DNA of 64,000 bases from Nocardioides sp. JS614 (GCF_000015265.1 NC_008699.1:2728001-2792000), one strand, 5' to 3'. Shown: positions 1 to 9,994, counted from the first letter of the stretch. The notes: a model not told the origin generated them from the letters alone. Numbers and translations are program-made.

Positions 1-2
1 AC

Positions 3-1184
3 GCGGTCCTGGCGAACCTGGTCGTGGGCCTCCTGACCGCGGCCGCGCTGGCGGCGTACGGCCTGGCGGTCGCGGACTCGTTCGGCCTCGGCCTGGGACT
101 GACGCTCTGCGGATGGTTCTTCACAGGCGTCGCGCTGATCGCCGCCCAGCTGACGACCACCACCCGCGCCGCCTACGGGCTGACCGGCACCGTGCTCGGG
201 CTGTCCTACGCCCTGCGCGCCTTCGGGGACGTGAGCGCGGAGGCGCTGAGCTGGCTCTCACCGATCGGCTGGTACCAGGCGATGCACGCGTTCTCGGGTC
301 TGCGCTGGTGGCCCGCGCTGCTGCTCCTGGTCGGCGCCCTCGCCGGGCTGCTGGCGGCGTACGCCGTCTTCGACCGGCGCGACTACGGGTCGGGCGTCCT
401 GCCCGCCCGCCCCGGACCCGCGCGCGCCGGGCGCGGCCTCGCCAGCGGCCTCGGCCTGGCCTGGCGGTTGCAGCGTCCTGCCGTGCTCGCCTGGACGCTC
501 GGACTGCTGCTCGGCGGCCTCGGCTTCGGCACCATGGGGGACGACGTCGGCGACCTGATCGGGGACTCCCAGAGCTCGCGCGACCTGATGGTGCAGGGCA
601 GCGCCGACCTGGTCGACGGCTTCTACGCCACGCTGATGCTGATGCTCGCCCTGCTCGCCGCCGGCTTCACGATCTCCTCGGCGCTGCGGCCACACGGTGA
701 GGAGGACGGCGGCCGGGTGGAGACCCTGCTGGCGACCGCGCTCCGACGGCCGACCTGGCTGGGCGGTCACGTCGTGGTCACGATCGCCGGCACGGCGGCG
801 ACGATGACCGCCGCCGGTCTCGGCCTCGGCACCAGCTATGCGCTCGTCACCGGTGACGGGGGAGCGGTGCTGCGGATGACCTGGCAGGTCCTCTCGCTGA
901 CACCCGCCGTGCTGGTGCTCGGCGGCTTCGCCCGGCTGGTCTACGGCGCCCTGCCTCGCGCCGTCCTGGTCTCGTGGCTGGCGCTGCTGCTGGCGTGCGT
1001 GGTGCTGTTCTTCGGCGAGCTGCTCCGGCTGCCGCAGTGGTTCCAGGACCTCTCGCCGTTCGAGCACCTCGCGCTGGTGCCGCTGGAGCCGTTCCGGTGG
1101 GCGCCGTTCCTGGTGCTCACCGGTGCCGCAGCCGCCTTGAGTGTCGCGGGCCAGATCGCCTTCAGTCGGCGCGACGTGCACTAG
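3..1184 (+). CDS. ABC-2-type exporter permease, 5' end outside window
   Basis: Integral membrane subunit of an ABC exporter of the kind annotated as antibiotic or multidrug transporter (COG3559-like). The frame is open from the first bases of the window, so about 393 residues are visible and the true start lies upstream; GTG 24 is only the first start-like codon. Several long Leu/Ala/Gly/Val membrane stretches are split by a polar Pro/Arg-rich linker (about positions 400-450), fitting the two-halved permease fold, and the protein ends with a charged SRRDV-type tail typical of these permeases. The partner ATPase should lie just upstream. Its TAG stop is shared with the -10 box of the next gene. 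Family is inferred from topology and tail; substrate unknown. Confidence 0.65.
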   Translation, partial: AVLANLVVGLLTAAALAAYGLAVADSFGLGLGLTLCGWFFTGVALIAAQLTTTTRAAYGLTGTVLGLSYALRAFGDVSAEALSWLSPIGWYQAMHAFSGLRWWPALLLLVGALAGLLAAYAVFDRRDYGSGVLPARPGPARAGRGLASGLGLAWRLQRPAVLAWTLGLLLGGLGFGTMGDDVGDLIGDSQSSRDLMVQGSADLVDGFYATLMLMLALLAAGFTISSALRPHGEEDGGRVETLLATALRRPTWLGGHVVVTIAGTAATMTAAGLGLGTSYALVTGDGGAVLRMTWQVLSLTPAVLVLGGFARLVYGALPRAVLVSWLALLLACVVLFFGELLRLPQWFQDLSPFEHLALVPLEPFRWAPFLVLTGAAAALSVAGQIAFSRRDVH

Positions 1185-1187
1185 CGT
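1182..1187 (+). promoter_or_regulatory. -10 box TAGCGT, leaderless promoter
   Basis: TAGCGT ends 7 nt before ATG 1195 and there is no Shine-Dalgarno, so the mRNA probably starts at or next to the start codon. The box overlaps the TAG stop of the preceding permease gene. Confidence 0.5.
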
Positions 1188-1194
1188 CGGGGCC

Positions 1195-2103
1195 ATGTGG
1201 CAGCCCGAACCGGGGTGGCTCGCCCTCCCGGGCAGCTCGAGCGCCTCGACGGTAGGCGTGTGGCGCACCGTGCTCGGTGACCAGCCCGTCGTCGTCAAGC
1301 GCCTCGCCGCGCCCCTCGAGCACGATCCGGCGGAGCTGAGCAACCCGCGGCACTTCGCCTACTGGCGGCGCGCCGCGGACGTGGTCACGAGTGGGCTCGT
1401 GGTCGCCACGCCCGGTGTGCGCGCGCCCCGTTTGGCGGCCGTCGACGAGGACATCGAAGGGATCACGATCACCGAGGAGTGGGTCGAGGACGCCGCGACC
1501 AGCGGCCTGTTCGTCGCCCATGCGCTGGGCCGGTTCGCGGGCGCCCGGCTGAGCCCCACTCCGTGGCTGGCCCGCAACCAGCTGCGGGACCGGATGGTGC
1601 GGGTCGAGCACCGCGGCGGCTGGCGGACCTTGGCGCGTACGACGGTCGCGGACGTCGCCACCCAGCTGTGGGAGCGCCGCTCGGAGCTGTTGGCGGCCGC
1701 AGACGCCCTCGTCCAGGTGCCCATGCACGGGGACGCCGTGCCGGCGAACCTGCCCGGGCGTGAGGACGACGACGTGGTCGCCATCGACTGGTCCACCCTG
1801 GGCACCGGGCCGGTCGGCGCCGACCTCGGCTACTACGCGCTGGCCGCCCGTGAGGACCTCGAGCCGCTGCTCGACGCCTACCTGATGGGCCTGCCGGACG
1901 GCCTGGCGACCCGCGACGAGGTCACCCTCGGCGCCCGGGTCACCGCGGTCTACACGGTGCTCAACCGGGCCGAGTGGGCGCTGGCGCGCGTCGCGGGCGG
2001 TGAGGGCGCCCTGGCCGGCAAGTTCCGCCACCCGTCCGTCGCGCCGCACCTGCGCGCCCTGCAGCGCCAGTTCGCCCACATCGAGGCGCTCGTAGAGGGA
2101 TGA
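1195..2103 (+). CDS. aminoglycoside-phosphotransferase/choline-kinase fold protein
   Basis: A 302-residue protein of the APH phosphotransferase (kinase-like) superfamily. The C-terminal half holds the catalytic loop MHGDAVPANL (Brenner motif H-x-D-x4-N) followed by VVAIDW, the Mg-binding Asp strand, and then GADLGYYAL, in the usual family order. The N-terminal part VVVKRL fits the ATP-binding lysine strand. The longer frame starts at GTG 1141 inside the permease gene; ATG 1195 is preferred because a TAGCGT -10 box sits 7 nt upstream. It meets the zinc peptidase gene end to end with no spacer. The phosphorylated substrate cannot be told from sequence; antibiotic resistance should not be assumed. 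Confidence 0.75.
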   Translation: MWQPEPGWLALPGSSSASTVGVWRTVLGDQPVVVKRLAAPLEHDPAELSNPRHFAYWRRAADVVTSGLVVATPGVRAPRLAAVDEDIEGITITEEWVEDAATSGLFVAHALGRFAGARLSPTPWLARNQLRDRMVRVEHRGGWRTLARTTVADVATQLWERRSELLAAADALVQVPMHGDAVPANLPGREDDDVVAIDWSTLGTGPVGADLGYYALAAREDLEPLLDAYLMGLPDGLATRDEVTLGARVTAVYTVLNRAEWALARVAGGEGALAGKFRHPSVAPHLRALQRQFAHIEALVEG

Positions 2104-3036
2104 TCAGAGCGCTCCGGCCGCGAACGTGTCGCACGCGTCGAGGTCGCCCTGGCGGTAGCCGGTCGTGAACCACTCGACCCGCTGCTGGGCCGAGCCGTGC
2201 GTCCACTGCTCGGGGTTGACCCGGCCGCCGCCGCGCTGCTGGATCCGGTCGTCGCCGACCGCCGTGGCCGCCTCGATCGCCTGCTGGATGTCCTGGTCGG
2301 TCAGCGAGGAGAACAGCGCCTCGCCGGTCGCGTCGGTCGTCGTGGTCGCGGCCTTGGCCCACATGCCGGCGTAGCAGTCGGCCTGGAGCTCCAGGCGCAC
2401 CGAGTCGCTGGTGGGGCCCTGCTGGGTCTTCACCTTGCCCATGGTGCCGAGCAGGTTCTGGATGTGGTGGCCGTACTCGTGCGCCAGCACGTACGGCTCG
2501 ACGAACCCGCCCTCGGGGCCGCCCAGCTGGCGCTCGAGGACGTCGTCGAAGAACGTCGTGTCGAGGTAGATCGTCTCGTCGACCGGGCAGTAGAACGGCC
2601 CGACGTCCGAGGAGGCCTGCCCACAGCCGGTGCTCGTGGCGCCCGTGAACGTGTCCACCTCCTTCTCCGGGCGGAACCTCGAGCCGAGCTCGTCGCTCCA
2701 GAAGTCGTAGAGCGAGTTCTCGACCGCCACCCGGGCGCAGTCGGCGCTCTGGTTGGCGTCCTCGCCGGTCCGGCAGGACGCGTAGCGGTCGGTGCCGCTC
2801 ATCCGACTGTCGTCGAGCGGGCCGCCGCCGGTGCCGAGGCCGCCGCCGTCGCCGAGGCACTGGGTCAGGACCAGGAACAGCACGACGACGATCACCCCGG
2901 TGATGCCACCGCCGCCGAGCAGCCCACCGGGAATCGGCATGCCACCGCTGACGCCGGCTCCGCGGCCGCCGCCGCTCCCGCGGCCCCGGTCGCGCACGCG
3001 GCTGGTGTCCAGCCGGGCCTTGGGGTTGAACCTCAT
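2104..3036 (-). CDS. neutral zinc metallopeptidase (YpfJ family), membrane-anchored
   Basis: 310-residue putative metallopeptidase of the YpfJ/PF04228 family. The zinc site is HEYGHH within VLAHEYGHHIQNLLG in the middle of the protein. The N-terminus MRFNPKARLDTSRVRDR is the family signature, followed by a Gly/Arg-rich linker and one membrane helix (ITGVIVVVLFLVL), so the catalytic part is probably extracytoplasmic. Paired cysteines in the luminal part may form a disulphide. Start chosen at ATG 3036, which has GGAGGA just upstream; an in-frame ATG at 3084 would add 16 residues not seen in the family. It diverges from the ABC-F gene. Natural substrates of this family are not established. Confidence 0.88.
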   Translation of the reverse strand: MRFNPKARLDTSRVRDRGRGSGGGRGAGVSGGMPIPGGLLGGGGITGVIVVVLFLVLTQCLGDGGGLGTGGGPLDDSRMSGTDRYASCRTGEDANQSADCARVAVENSLYDFWSDELGSRFRPEKEVDTFTGATSTGCGQASSDVGPFYCPVDETIYLDTTFFDDVLERQLGGPEGGFVEPYVLAHEYGHHIQNLLGTMGKVKTQQGPTSDSVRLELQADCYAGMWAKAATTTTDATGEALFSSLTDQDIQQAIEAATAVGDDRIQQRGGGRVNPEQWTHGSAQQRVEWFTTGYRQGDLDACDTFAAGAL

Positions 3037-3117
3037 GCGTCCTCCTGGGGTCGCCGCCGATGTCTGGACGGACCGTACCCACATCTAGGATTCAAGCCTC
3101 ATGATCTGCACGCCACA

Positions 3118-3160
3118 GAATCGCGAGGCTCCCTCGCTTCGCTCCTCCACCTCGCGATTC
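3118..3160. repeat. 11-bp-stem inverted repeat, copy 1 of the GAGCGAAGCGAG family
   Basis: GAATCGCGAGG (3118-3128) pairs perfectly with CCTCGCGATTC (3150-3160) around a 21-nt loop whose minus strand reads GGAGCGAAGCGAGG. It lies in the leader of the ABC-F gene and ends 14 nt before ATG 3175. It shares the order GAGGT / GAGCGAAGCGAG / CCTCG with the hairpin at 28681-28721. Confidence 0.75.
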
Positions 3161-3174
3161 CGCGGGGACCCCGA

Positions 3175-4773
<1,599 letters not shown>

Positions 4774-4790
4774 CGGCGGGTCCGGGTCAC

Positions 4791-4796
4791 TAGGGT
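4791..4796 (+). promoter_or_regulatory. -10 box TAGGGT, leaderless promoter
   Basis: TAGGGT ends 6 nt before ATG 4803 with no ribosome-binding site between, giving the crotonase gene its own leaderless promoter after the ABC-F gene. Confidence 0.5.
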
Positions 4797-4802
4797 CTGG
4801 AC

Positions 4803-5612
4803 ATGAGCACGAGCACGGGCGCCGACGCCCTCGAGCAGGCGGGCCTCCGCTACGACGTCACCGGTCCGGTCGCCACCATCACGCTGCACCGGCCCGAGGT
4901 CCGCAACGCACAGACGCCCACCATGTGGCGCGCCCTGGCGGCCCTGGGCGAGCAGATCCCCGACGACGTACGCATCGTGGTCCTCCGCGGGTCGGGCCAG
5001 GCCTTCTCGGCCGGCTTGGACCGCTCGATGCTCGACCCCGCCGACACCTCCGGCCGGGAGTCGGTCGCCGGGCTGCTCGTGCTCTCCGACGAGGAGGTCT
5101 CGGCGACCATCGACGCCTACCAGCAGGGCTTCACGTTCCTGCGCGACCCGCGGTTCGTCTCCATCGCCGCGGTCCAGGGCTATGCGATCGGCGCGGGGTT
5201 CCAGCTCGCTCTCTCGTGCGACCTGCGGGTCGTTGCCGACGACGTCCAGTTCTGCATGAAGGAGTCCGCGCTCGGGCTGGTGCCGGACCTGACGGGAACA
5301 AAGCCGCTGGTCGAGTGCGTTGGCTACGCCAGGGCGCTGGAGATCTGCGCGACCGCCCGCATGGTCGGGGCCGCCGAGGCCGTGGCGATCGGGCTCGCGC
5401 TGACCGCGGTGCCGGCCGACGAGCTCGACGCCACGGTGGCCGACCTGATCGGCGCCCTGACCGCCCCGCTCGCCGGTGCGGTGAGCGAGACCAAGGCGCT
5501 GCTCCAGGGCGCGGCGGACCGGAGCCTCGACGACCAGCGTCGGCTCGAGCGCGAGGCGCAGACTCGCCGGTTCCGCGAGCTGGCGGCGCTGATGGGGGCT
5601 GGGCAGCAGTAG
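4803..5612 (+). CDS. enoyl-CoA hydratase/isomerase family (crotonase) protein
   Basis: 269-residue crotonase-fold protein that would act on an acyl-CoA thioester. The oxyanion-hole regions are visible as AFSAGLD and AVQGYAIGAGFQLALSCDL, followed by KESALGLVPDLTGT. In classical enoyl-CoA hydratase two glutamates act in catalysis. The second is kept here (the E of KES), but the first, expected 20 residues earlier in GxGFxL, is Gln. This argues against an ordinary hydratase and leaves isomerase or another crotonase reaction open. It is expressed from its own leaderless promoter and followed 34 nt later by an ABC exporter gene. Family is certain, reaction unknown. Confidence 0.85.
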   Translation: MSTSTGADALEQAGLRYDVTGPVATITLHRPEVRNAQTPTMWRALAALGEQIPDDVRIVVLRGSGQAFSAGLDRSMLDPADTSGRESVAGLLVLSDEEVSATIDAYQQGFTFLRDPRFVSIAAVQGYAIGAGFQLALSCDLRVVADDVQFCMKESALGLVPDLTGTKPLVECVGYARALEICATARMVGAAEAVAIGLALTAVPADELDATVADLIGALTAPLAGAVSETKALLQGAADRSLDDQRRLEREAQTRRFRELAALMGAGQQ

Positions 5613-5646
5613 CAAGGCCCGGACGGGCAGGACAGGGAGGCAGATC

Positions 5647-7530
5647 GTGTCGGGGATGCACGGAGGCGGGGCCGCCTGGCGACTGCTGCGGTCGGACCGC
5701 AGCATCGTCCACAACCGGCTCGAGCGCGGCACGGTACGCCGCGTGGTCGGCTTCGCCCGACCGCACCGCAGGCTGATCGGCGTCTTCCTGGTGCTGACCG
5801 TGATCGACGCCGGCCTCGTCGTGGTCAGCCCGCTCCTGGCCAAGAGCATCATCGACGACGGGATCAAGCAGGGCGACCGCACCCTGATCACGCTGCTCGC
5901 GCTCGCGATGGCCGCGACCGCCCTGGTCAGCGCCGTGCTCGCGGTCGGTGTGGGCTGGCTCTCGTCCCGCATCGGTGAGGGCCTGATCTACGACCTGCGG
6001 ACCCGCGTGTTCGCCCACGTGCAACGTCAGTCGCTCGCGTTCTTCACCCGCACCCAGACCGGGGCCCTGGTCTCCCGGCTGAACAACGACGTGATCGGGG
6101 CGCAGCGCGCCTTCACCTCGACGCTCTCCACGACGGTCGCCAGCACCATCTCGGTGGTGGTCGTCGGCATCACCATGGTCGCCCTGAGCTGGCAGGTGAC
6201 CCTCCTCTGCCTGGCGATCTTCCCGCTCCTGGTGCTGGTCTCGCGGTGGGTGAGCGCCCGCCTCGCCGGCCTGACCCGTGACCAGATGGACGGCAACGCC
6301 GACATGGGCAACGCGATGACCGAGCGGTTCAACGTCGGCGGCGCGATGTTGCTCAAGCTGTTCGGGCGCCGAGCCGACGAGGATGCGCTGTTCGCCGTCA
6401 AGGCCGCCCGGGTCCGCGACCTGGGGGTCCGGATCACGCTGCTCACCCGCCTGTTCGGGGCCTCGATGATGGCCGTCCCGGCGCTGGCGACCGCACTGGT
6501 CTACGGGCTCGGCGGACAGCTCGTCGTCGACGAGACGCTCACGGTCGGCACCCTCATCGCCCTCGCCACCCTGCTCCTGCGGCTCCTCGGGCCGTTGCAG
6601 AGCCTCTCGAACGTCCGGATCGACGTGATGACCGCGCTCGTGAGCTTCGAGCGGGTCTTCGAGGTGCTCGACCTGCCCTCGCTGATCGAGGAGCGGCCGG
6701 ACGCGACGAGGCTGCCTCCGGGCGCCGCCCGCCTGGAGTTCGACCACGTCGCGTTCGCCTACCCCCGCGCGGACGAGATCTCGCTCGCCTCGCTCGAGGT
6801 GGTCGCCCGCAGCGAGTCCCGGGACACCGGCCAGGTGCTCACCGACATCAGCTTCACCGCCGAGCCGGGCCAGATGGTCGCGCTCGTGGGTCCCTCCGGT
6901 GCCGGCAAGACCACCGTCACCCACCTCGTCGCCCGCCTGTACGACGCCGGCGCCGGGTCGGTGCGGGTCGGCGGCCACGACGTACGTGACGTGACCCTGC
7001 AGTCGCTGGAGGACGCCGTCGGCTACGTCACCCAGGACGCGCACATGTTCCACGACACGATCCGCGCCAACCTGCTCTACGCCCGCCCGGGCGCCACGGA
7101 CCCGGAGGTCTGGGCGGCGCTGGAGGCCGCTCAGATCGCCACCCTGGTGCGCGGGCTGCCGGACGGCCTGGACACGGTCGTCGGCGACCGCGGCTACCGG
7201 CTCTCCGGAGGCGAGCGGCAGCGGCTGGCGATCGCGCGGCTCCTCCTGAAGGCCCCGGCGATCGTCGTGCTCGACGAGGCGACCGCGCACCTGGACAGCG
7301 AGTCCGAGGCCGCGGTCCAGCGGGCGCTGGACGCGGCGCTCGAGGGCCGCACGTCGCTGGTGATCGCGCACCGGTTGTCCACGATCCGCGACGCCGACCA
7401 GATCCTCGTGCTCGACGACGGCCGGATCGTCCAGTCCGGCACTCACGCGGAGCTGCTCGCCCGGGGCGGCCTGTACGCCGACCTGTACCGCACCCAGTTC
7501 ATCGAGGACCAGCCGTCCGCGACGGTCTGA
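5647..7530 (+). CDS. ABC exporter, fused permease-ATPase half-transporter
   Basis: 627-residue half-transporter of the MsbA/MdlB type, expected to act as a dimer in the plasma membrane. The N-terminal 330 residues hold about six membrane helices with a cytoplasmic coupling region (FFTRTQTGALVSRLNNDV). The C-terminal ATPase has Walker A GPSGAGKTT, Q-loop YVTQDAHMFHDTI, signature LSGGERQRLAIAR, Walker B IVVLDEATAHLD and H-switch IAHRLST. Start is GTG 5647, with GGGAGG about 7 nt upstream. It follows the crotonase gene by 34 nt and may be co-transcribed. Substrate cannot be assigned: lipids, drugs and peptides are all handled by this family. Confidence 0.9.
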   Translation: MSGMHGGGAAWRLLRSDRSIVHNRLERGTVRRVVGFARPHRRLIGVFLVLTVIDAGLVVVSPLLAKSIIDDGIKQGDRTLITLLALAMAATALVSAVLAVGVGWLSSRIGEGLIYDLRTRVFAHVQRQSLAFFTRTQTGALVSRLNNDVIGAQRAFTSTLSTTVASTISVVVVGITMVALSWQVTLLCLAIFPLLVLVSRWVSARLAGLTRDQMDGNADMGNAMTERFNVGGAMLLKLFGRRADEDALFAVKAARVRDLGVRITLLTRLFGASMMAVPALATALVYGLGGQLVVDETLTVGTLIALATLLLRLLGPLQSLSNVRIDVMTALVSFERVFEVLDLPSLIEERPDATRLPPGAARLEFDHVAFAYPRADEISLASLEVVARSESRDTGQVLTDISFTAEPGQMVALVGPSGAGKTTVTHLVARLYDAGAGSVRVGGHDVRDVTLQSLEDAVGYVTQDAHMFHDTIRANLLYARPGATDPEVWAALEAAQIATLVRGLPDGLDTVVGDRGYRLSGGERQRLAIARLLLKAPAIVVLDEATAHLDSESEAAVQRALDAALEGRTSLVIAHRLSTIRDADQILVLDDGRIVQSGTHAELLARGGLYADLYRTQFIEDQPSATV

Positions 7531-7552
7531 GACAGACCGGTCGGCCGGGGCC

Positions 7553-8467
7553 TCAGCGGGAGCCGGCGCCCCGGTCGCGCTGACGCCGCTCTTCCTCCCA
7601 GGCCCGCTCGTAGGCGGCCCGCACGGCCTGCTTCCTGGCGTTCTTGGCCGACCGGCGTCGCGCCTTGTCGGTTGTCTTGTCGATTGGCTCGTCGGCTGTC
7701 GTCTCGGCTGGCGTGTCGGCGCCGGCCGGGTCTGCGTCCCGGTGGCGGCTGCGCCACTCGTCGAAGGCGAGGTAGAGGAAGCCGAAGACGGCGAGGACGC
7801 CGAAGAACCACCACTGGAGGCCGTAGAAGAAGTGCGGGCCGTTGTCGAGCTCGGGGAGCTCGACCGGCTCGAGCTCGGCCGCGGGCCGGCCGTCCTCGGA
7901 CTTGAGGACGACGAAGCCGCCGTACACCGTCCGGTCGAGCGCGGCGCCGATCCGCTCGCTGGAGATCGCCCGCGTCGAGTTGTCGTCGACCACGGTGCTG
8001 TCTCCCTCGGCATCGGCGCGCACCCATCCCTCGACCGTCACCCGGCCCTCGGGCGGAGCGGGCACAGCGCCGGGCCCGGCACCCTGGTTGTCGGTCGGCA
8101 TCCAGCCGCGGTCGACCAGCAGCGCGGTCCCGTCGGGGGTCACCAGGGGGACGACGATGTCGATGCCCGAGGACCCCTCGCGGGTGCGGTAGCGGACGAT
8201 CACGGTGTCCTCGGTGGCGTAGGTCCCGGTGGCGGTGACCACCCGCCACTCGTGGGCCTCGTCGACCGCTCGGCCGGGCGCGAGGACGTCCGCGACCGGC
8301 GCCGGCTCCTTGTGCTCGTTGGCACGGACCACCGCATTGCTGTCCTTGCGGTCGGCGAGCCGGCCGAACTGCCACTCGCCCAACCACCACGCGGCGTAGC
8401 CGAGCAGCACCACGATCAGGGCGAACGCCAACCAGCGTCGACTGAGCAGGAACCGCAACGAACGCAC
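7553..8467 (-). CDS. SURF1 family protein, cytochrome oxidase assembly
   Basis: 304-residue SURF1-like membrane protein, a family that helps insert haem a into cytochrome c oxidase. It has the SURF1 plan: an N-terminal membrane helix (residues about 10-28) ending in GEWQFGRLADRK, an external domain with LVDRGWMPTDNQG, then the signature GPHFFYGLQWWFFG leading into the second helix and FDEWRSR. A charged C-terminal tail (about residues 240-304, Lys/Arg/Ala-rich) extends into the cytoplasm and is longer than in minimal homologues. The gene converges with the ABC exporter gene and diverges from moaA. GTG 8467 is supported by TAGCCT ending 6 nt upstream. Confidence 0.93.
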   Translation of the reverse strand: MRSLRFLLSRRWLAFALIVVLLGYAAWWLGEWQFGRLADRKDSNAVVRANEHKEPAPVADVLAPGRAVDEAHEWRVVTATGTYATEDTVIVRYRTREGSSGIDIVVPLVTPDGTALLVDRGWMPTDNQGAGPGAVPAPPEGRVTVEGWVRADAEGDSTVVDDNSTRAISSERIGAALDRTVYGGFVVLKSEDGRPAAELEPVELPELDNGPHFFYGLQWWFFGVLAVFGFLYLAFDEWRSRHRDADPAGADTPAETTADEPIDKTTDKARRRSAKNARKQAVRAAYERAWEEERRQRDRGAGSR

Positions 8468-8473
8468 TCGCCG

Positions 8474-8479
8474 AGGCTA
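8474..8479 (-). promoter_or_regulatory. -10 box TAGCCT for the SURF1 gene
   Basis: On the minus strand TAGCCT lies 6 nt before GTG 8467. It forms a compact divergent pair with the moaA -10 box 21 nt away. Confidence 0.5.
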
Positions 8480-8499
8480 TCCGGCGACCGTGGTCCGCC

Positions 8500-8505
8500 T
8501 AGACT
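8500..8505 (+). promoter_or_regulatory. -10 box TAGACT for moaA
   Basis: TAGACT ends 6 nt before GTG 8512 with no Shine-Dalgarno, so moaA is probably translated from a leaderless mRNA. Confidence 0.5.
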
Positions 8506-8511
8506 GCAGGG

Positions 8512-9513
8512 GTGCCGCATCCCAGAACGCTCTCGGACCGCTACGGGCGGGTCGCGACGGACCTGCGCGTCTCGCTGACGGACCGCTGCAACCTGCGCTG
8601 CTCCTACTGCATGCCCGCCGAGGGCCTCGACTGGTTGCCGGACGAGTCGGTGCTCACCGACGACGAGGTGGTACGCCTGGTGCGGATCGGCGTCGAGCTG
8701 CTCGGGATCCGCGAGGTCCGCTTCACCGGCGGCGAGCCGCTCGTGCGCCGCGGACTGGTCGACATCGTGCGGCGCACCCACGAGATCGACCCGACGGTCG
8801 AGACCTCGCTGACGACCAACGCGCTCGGGCTGGCCCGGGTCGCCGACGCGCTCGCCGAGGCCGGCCTGGACCGGGTGAACGTCAGCCTCGACAGCATCCG
8901 GCGGGAGACCTTCCACGCCATCACCCGTCGCGACCGGCTGCCGGACGTGCTCGCCGGACTGAGCGCCGCTCGCGACGCCGGGCTCGGCCCGGTCAAGGTC
9001 AACGCGGTCCTGATGCGCGGCCAGAACGACCAGCAGGCACCCGAGCTGCTGCGTTGGGCGATCGCCGAGGGCTACCAGCTCCGGTTCATCGAGCAGATGC
9101 CGTTGGACGCCCAGCACGTCTGGAACCGCGAGGAGATGGTCACCGCCGACGAGATCTTCGCGTGGCTCGAGGCGGAGTTCGACCTCCAGCCCGTCGACGA
9201 GCCGCGGGGGAGCGCGCCGGCGGAGCTGTTCCGGGTCGACGGTGGCCCCGCCACCGTGGGCGTGATCGCGTCGGTGACCCGGCCCTTCTGCGGCGACTGT
9301 GACCGGGTCCGGCTGACCGCGGACGGCCAGATCCGCAACTGCCTGTTCGCCCGGGAGGAGTCCGACCTGCGCACCGCGCTGCGGACCGGCGCCTCCGACG
9401 ACGTGATCGCCGACCGTTGGGTCGTCGCGATGCGGGGCAAGCGGGCCGGCCACGGCATCGACGACCCGTCCTTCCTCCAGCCGGACCGGCCGATGTCCGC
9501 GATCGGCGGCTGA
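8512..9513 (+). CDS. moaA: GTP 3',8-cyclase, molybdenum cofactor biosynthesis
   Basis: 333-residue radical-SAM enzyme converting GTP to 3',8-cyclo-GTP, the first step of molybdopterin synthesis. The N-terminal radical-SAM cluster is CNLRCSYC (Cys26, 30, 33). The C-terminal cluster that binds the substrate is FCGDCDRVRL...NC (Cys260, 263, 277), giving the CX2CX13C spacing of MoaA. GGEP of the SAM site is FTGGEPLVRR. The protein ends with the conserved C-terminal Gly-Gly that activates the enzyme in the MoaC-coupled reaction. No other cofactor gene is adjacent, so the rest of the pathway is elsewhere. GTG 8512 is fixed by the leaderless -10 box. Confidence 0.97.
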   Translation: MPHPRTLSDRYGRVATDLRVSLTDRCNLRCSYCMPAEGLDWLPDESVLTDDEVVRLVRIGVELLGIREVRFTGGEPLVRRGLVDIVRRTHEIDPTVETSLTTNALGLARVADALAEAGLDRVNVSLDSIRRETFHAITRRDRLPDVLAGLSAARDAGLGPVKVNAVLMRGQNDQQAPELLRWAIAEGYQLRFIEQMPLDAQHVWNREEMVTADEIFAWLEAEFDLQPVDEPRGSAPAELFRVDGGPATVGVIASVTRPFCGDCDRVRLTADGQIRNCLFAREESDLRTALRTGASDDVIADRWVVAMRGKRAGHGIDDPSFLQPDRPMSAIGG

Positions 9514-9568
9514 ACCGGCGCCGGGCGTCCCTGTCGCGGGCCCCTCGCCACCGGCCGGCGGTGTCTGG

Positions 9569-9597
9569 GCAACCGAACCCGGACCCGGAACGGTTGC
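9569..9597. terminator. hairpin between convergent moaA and the small Cys protein gene
   Basis: GCAACCG (9569-9575) pairs with CGGTTGC (9591-9597), and flanking bases TGGG/CTGG lie outside the stem. It is in the 135-bp gap between two convergent genes, with no T-tract, so a U-less bidirectional terminator is only a suggestion. Confidence 0.35.
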
Positions 9598-9648
9598 TGG
9601 GCCACCGCCGACCCGGCCCCGGCACGCGCGGGCCGGCACGCGGGACGA

Positions 9649-9870
9649 TCAGCCCTCGACGTGGGGGACGACGTCCTTGAGGAACTGACGCGCGCCGAGG
9701 AACGACGAGAGCTGCTCGCGGTGGTCGTCGCAGGCCAGCCAGACCTTGCGCCGGTCCGGGGTGTGCAGCTTCGGGTTGTTCCAGAGCAGCTGCCACGTTG
9801 CGGAGGCCTGGCAGCCCCGGGCCGAGCAGATCGCGGGCCCCTCGATGACGTCGGCTTGCGGGTGGCTCAC
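9649..9870 (-). CDS. small conserved Cys/His protein, function unknown
   Basis: 73-residue soluble protein. Cys15 and Cys20 (CSARGC) and Cys47/His50 (CDDH) could form one metal site, probably zinc. The core WNNPKLHTPDRRKVWLACDDH resembles a small actinobacterial family whose database name 'acetone carboxylase' appears to be a misannotation; that is from memory and not checked. No enzyme domain is visible. Start is GTG 9870, preceded by GGAGGAG at 5-6 nt spacing. It is transcribed away from the DUF3099 gene, with a hairpin in between. Confidence 0.7.
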   Translation of the reverse strand: MSHPQADVIEGPAICSARGCQASATWQLLWNNPKLHTPDRRKVWLACDDHREQLSSFLGARQFLKDVVPHVEG

Positions 9871-9893
9871 GATGCTCCTCCAGCAGAGATGAA

Positions 9894-9931
9894 CGGTGCC
9901 GGACAGCCACGGGGGAAGCCGTCCGGCACCG
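9894..9931. terminator. 11-bp hairpin between DUF3099 and the small Cys protein gene
   Basis: CGGTGCCGGAC (9894-9904) pairs perfectly with GTCCGGCACCG (9921-9931) around a 16-nt loop. It lies downstream of the DUF3099 stop and 24 nt upstream of GTG 9870. It could end DUF3099 transcription or act in the leader of the next gene. A second small hairpin, CCGAG/CTCGG, sits at about 9939-9958. Confidence 0.45.
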
Positions 9932-9994
9932 CTGCCAACCGAGACGGGGGAGACTCGGCTTGCGCGGGCGATTCTGTCACGGGTGGCCGGGTTC

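Noticed and set aside
1195..2103. Aminoglycoside resistance gene
   Set aside because: Only the general phosphotransferase fold is visible, and most such chromosomal genes are not resistance determinants.
2197..3174. Long N-terminal extension of the ABC-F protein (frame open from 2197)
   Set aside because: It runs antisense to the well-supported zinc peptidase gene and encodes Arg/Ala/Val-rich shadow sequence. ABC-F homology begins exactly at ATG 3175.
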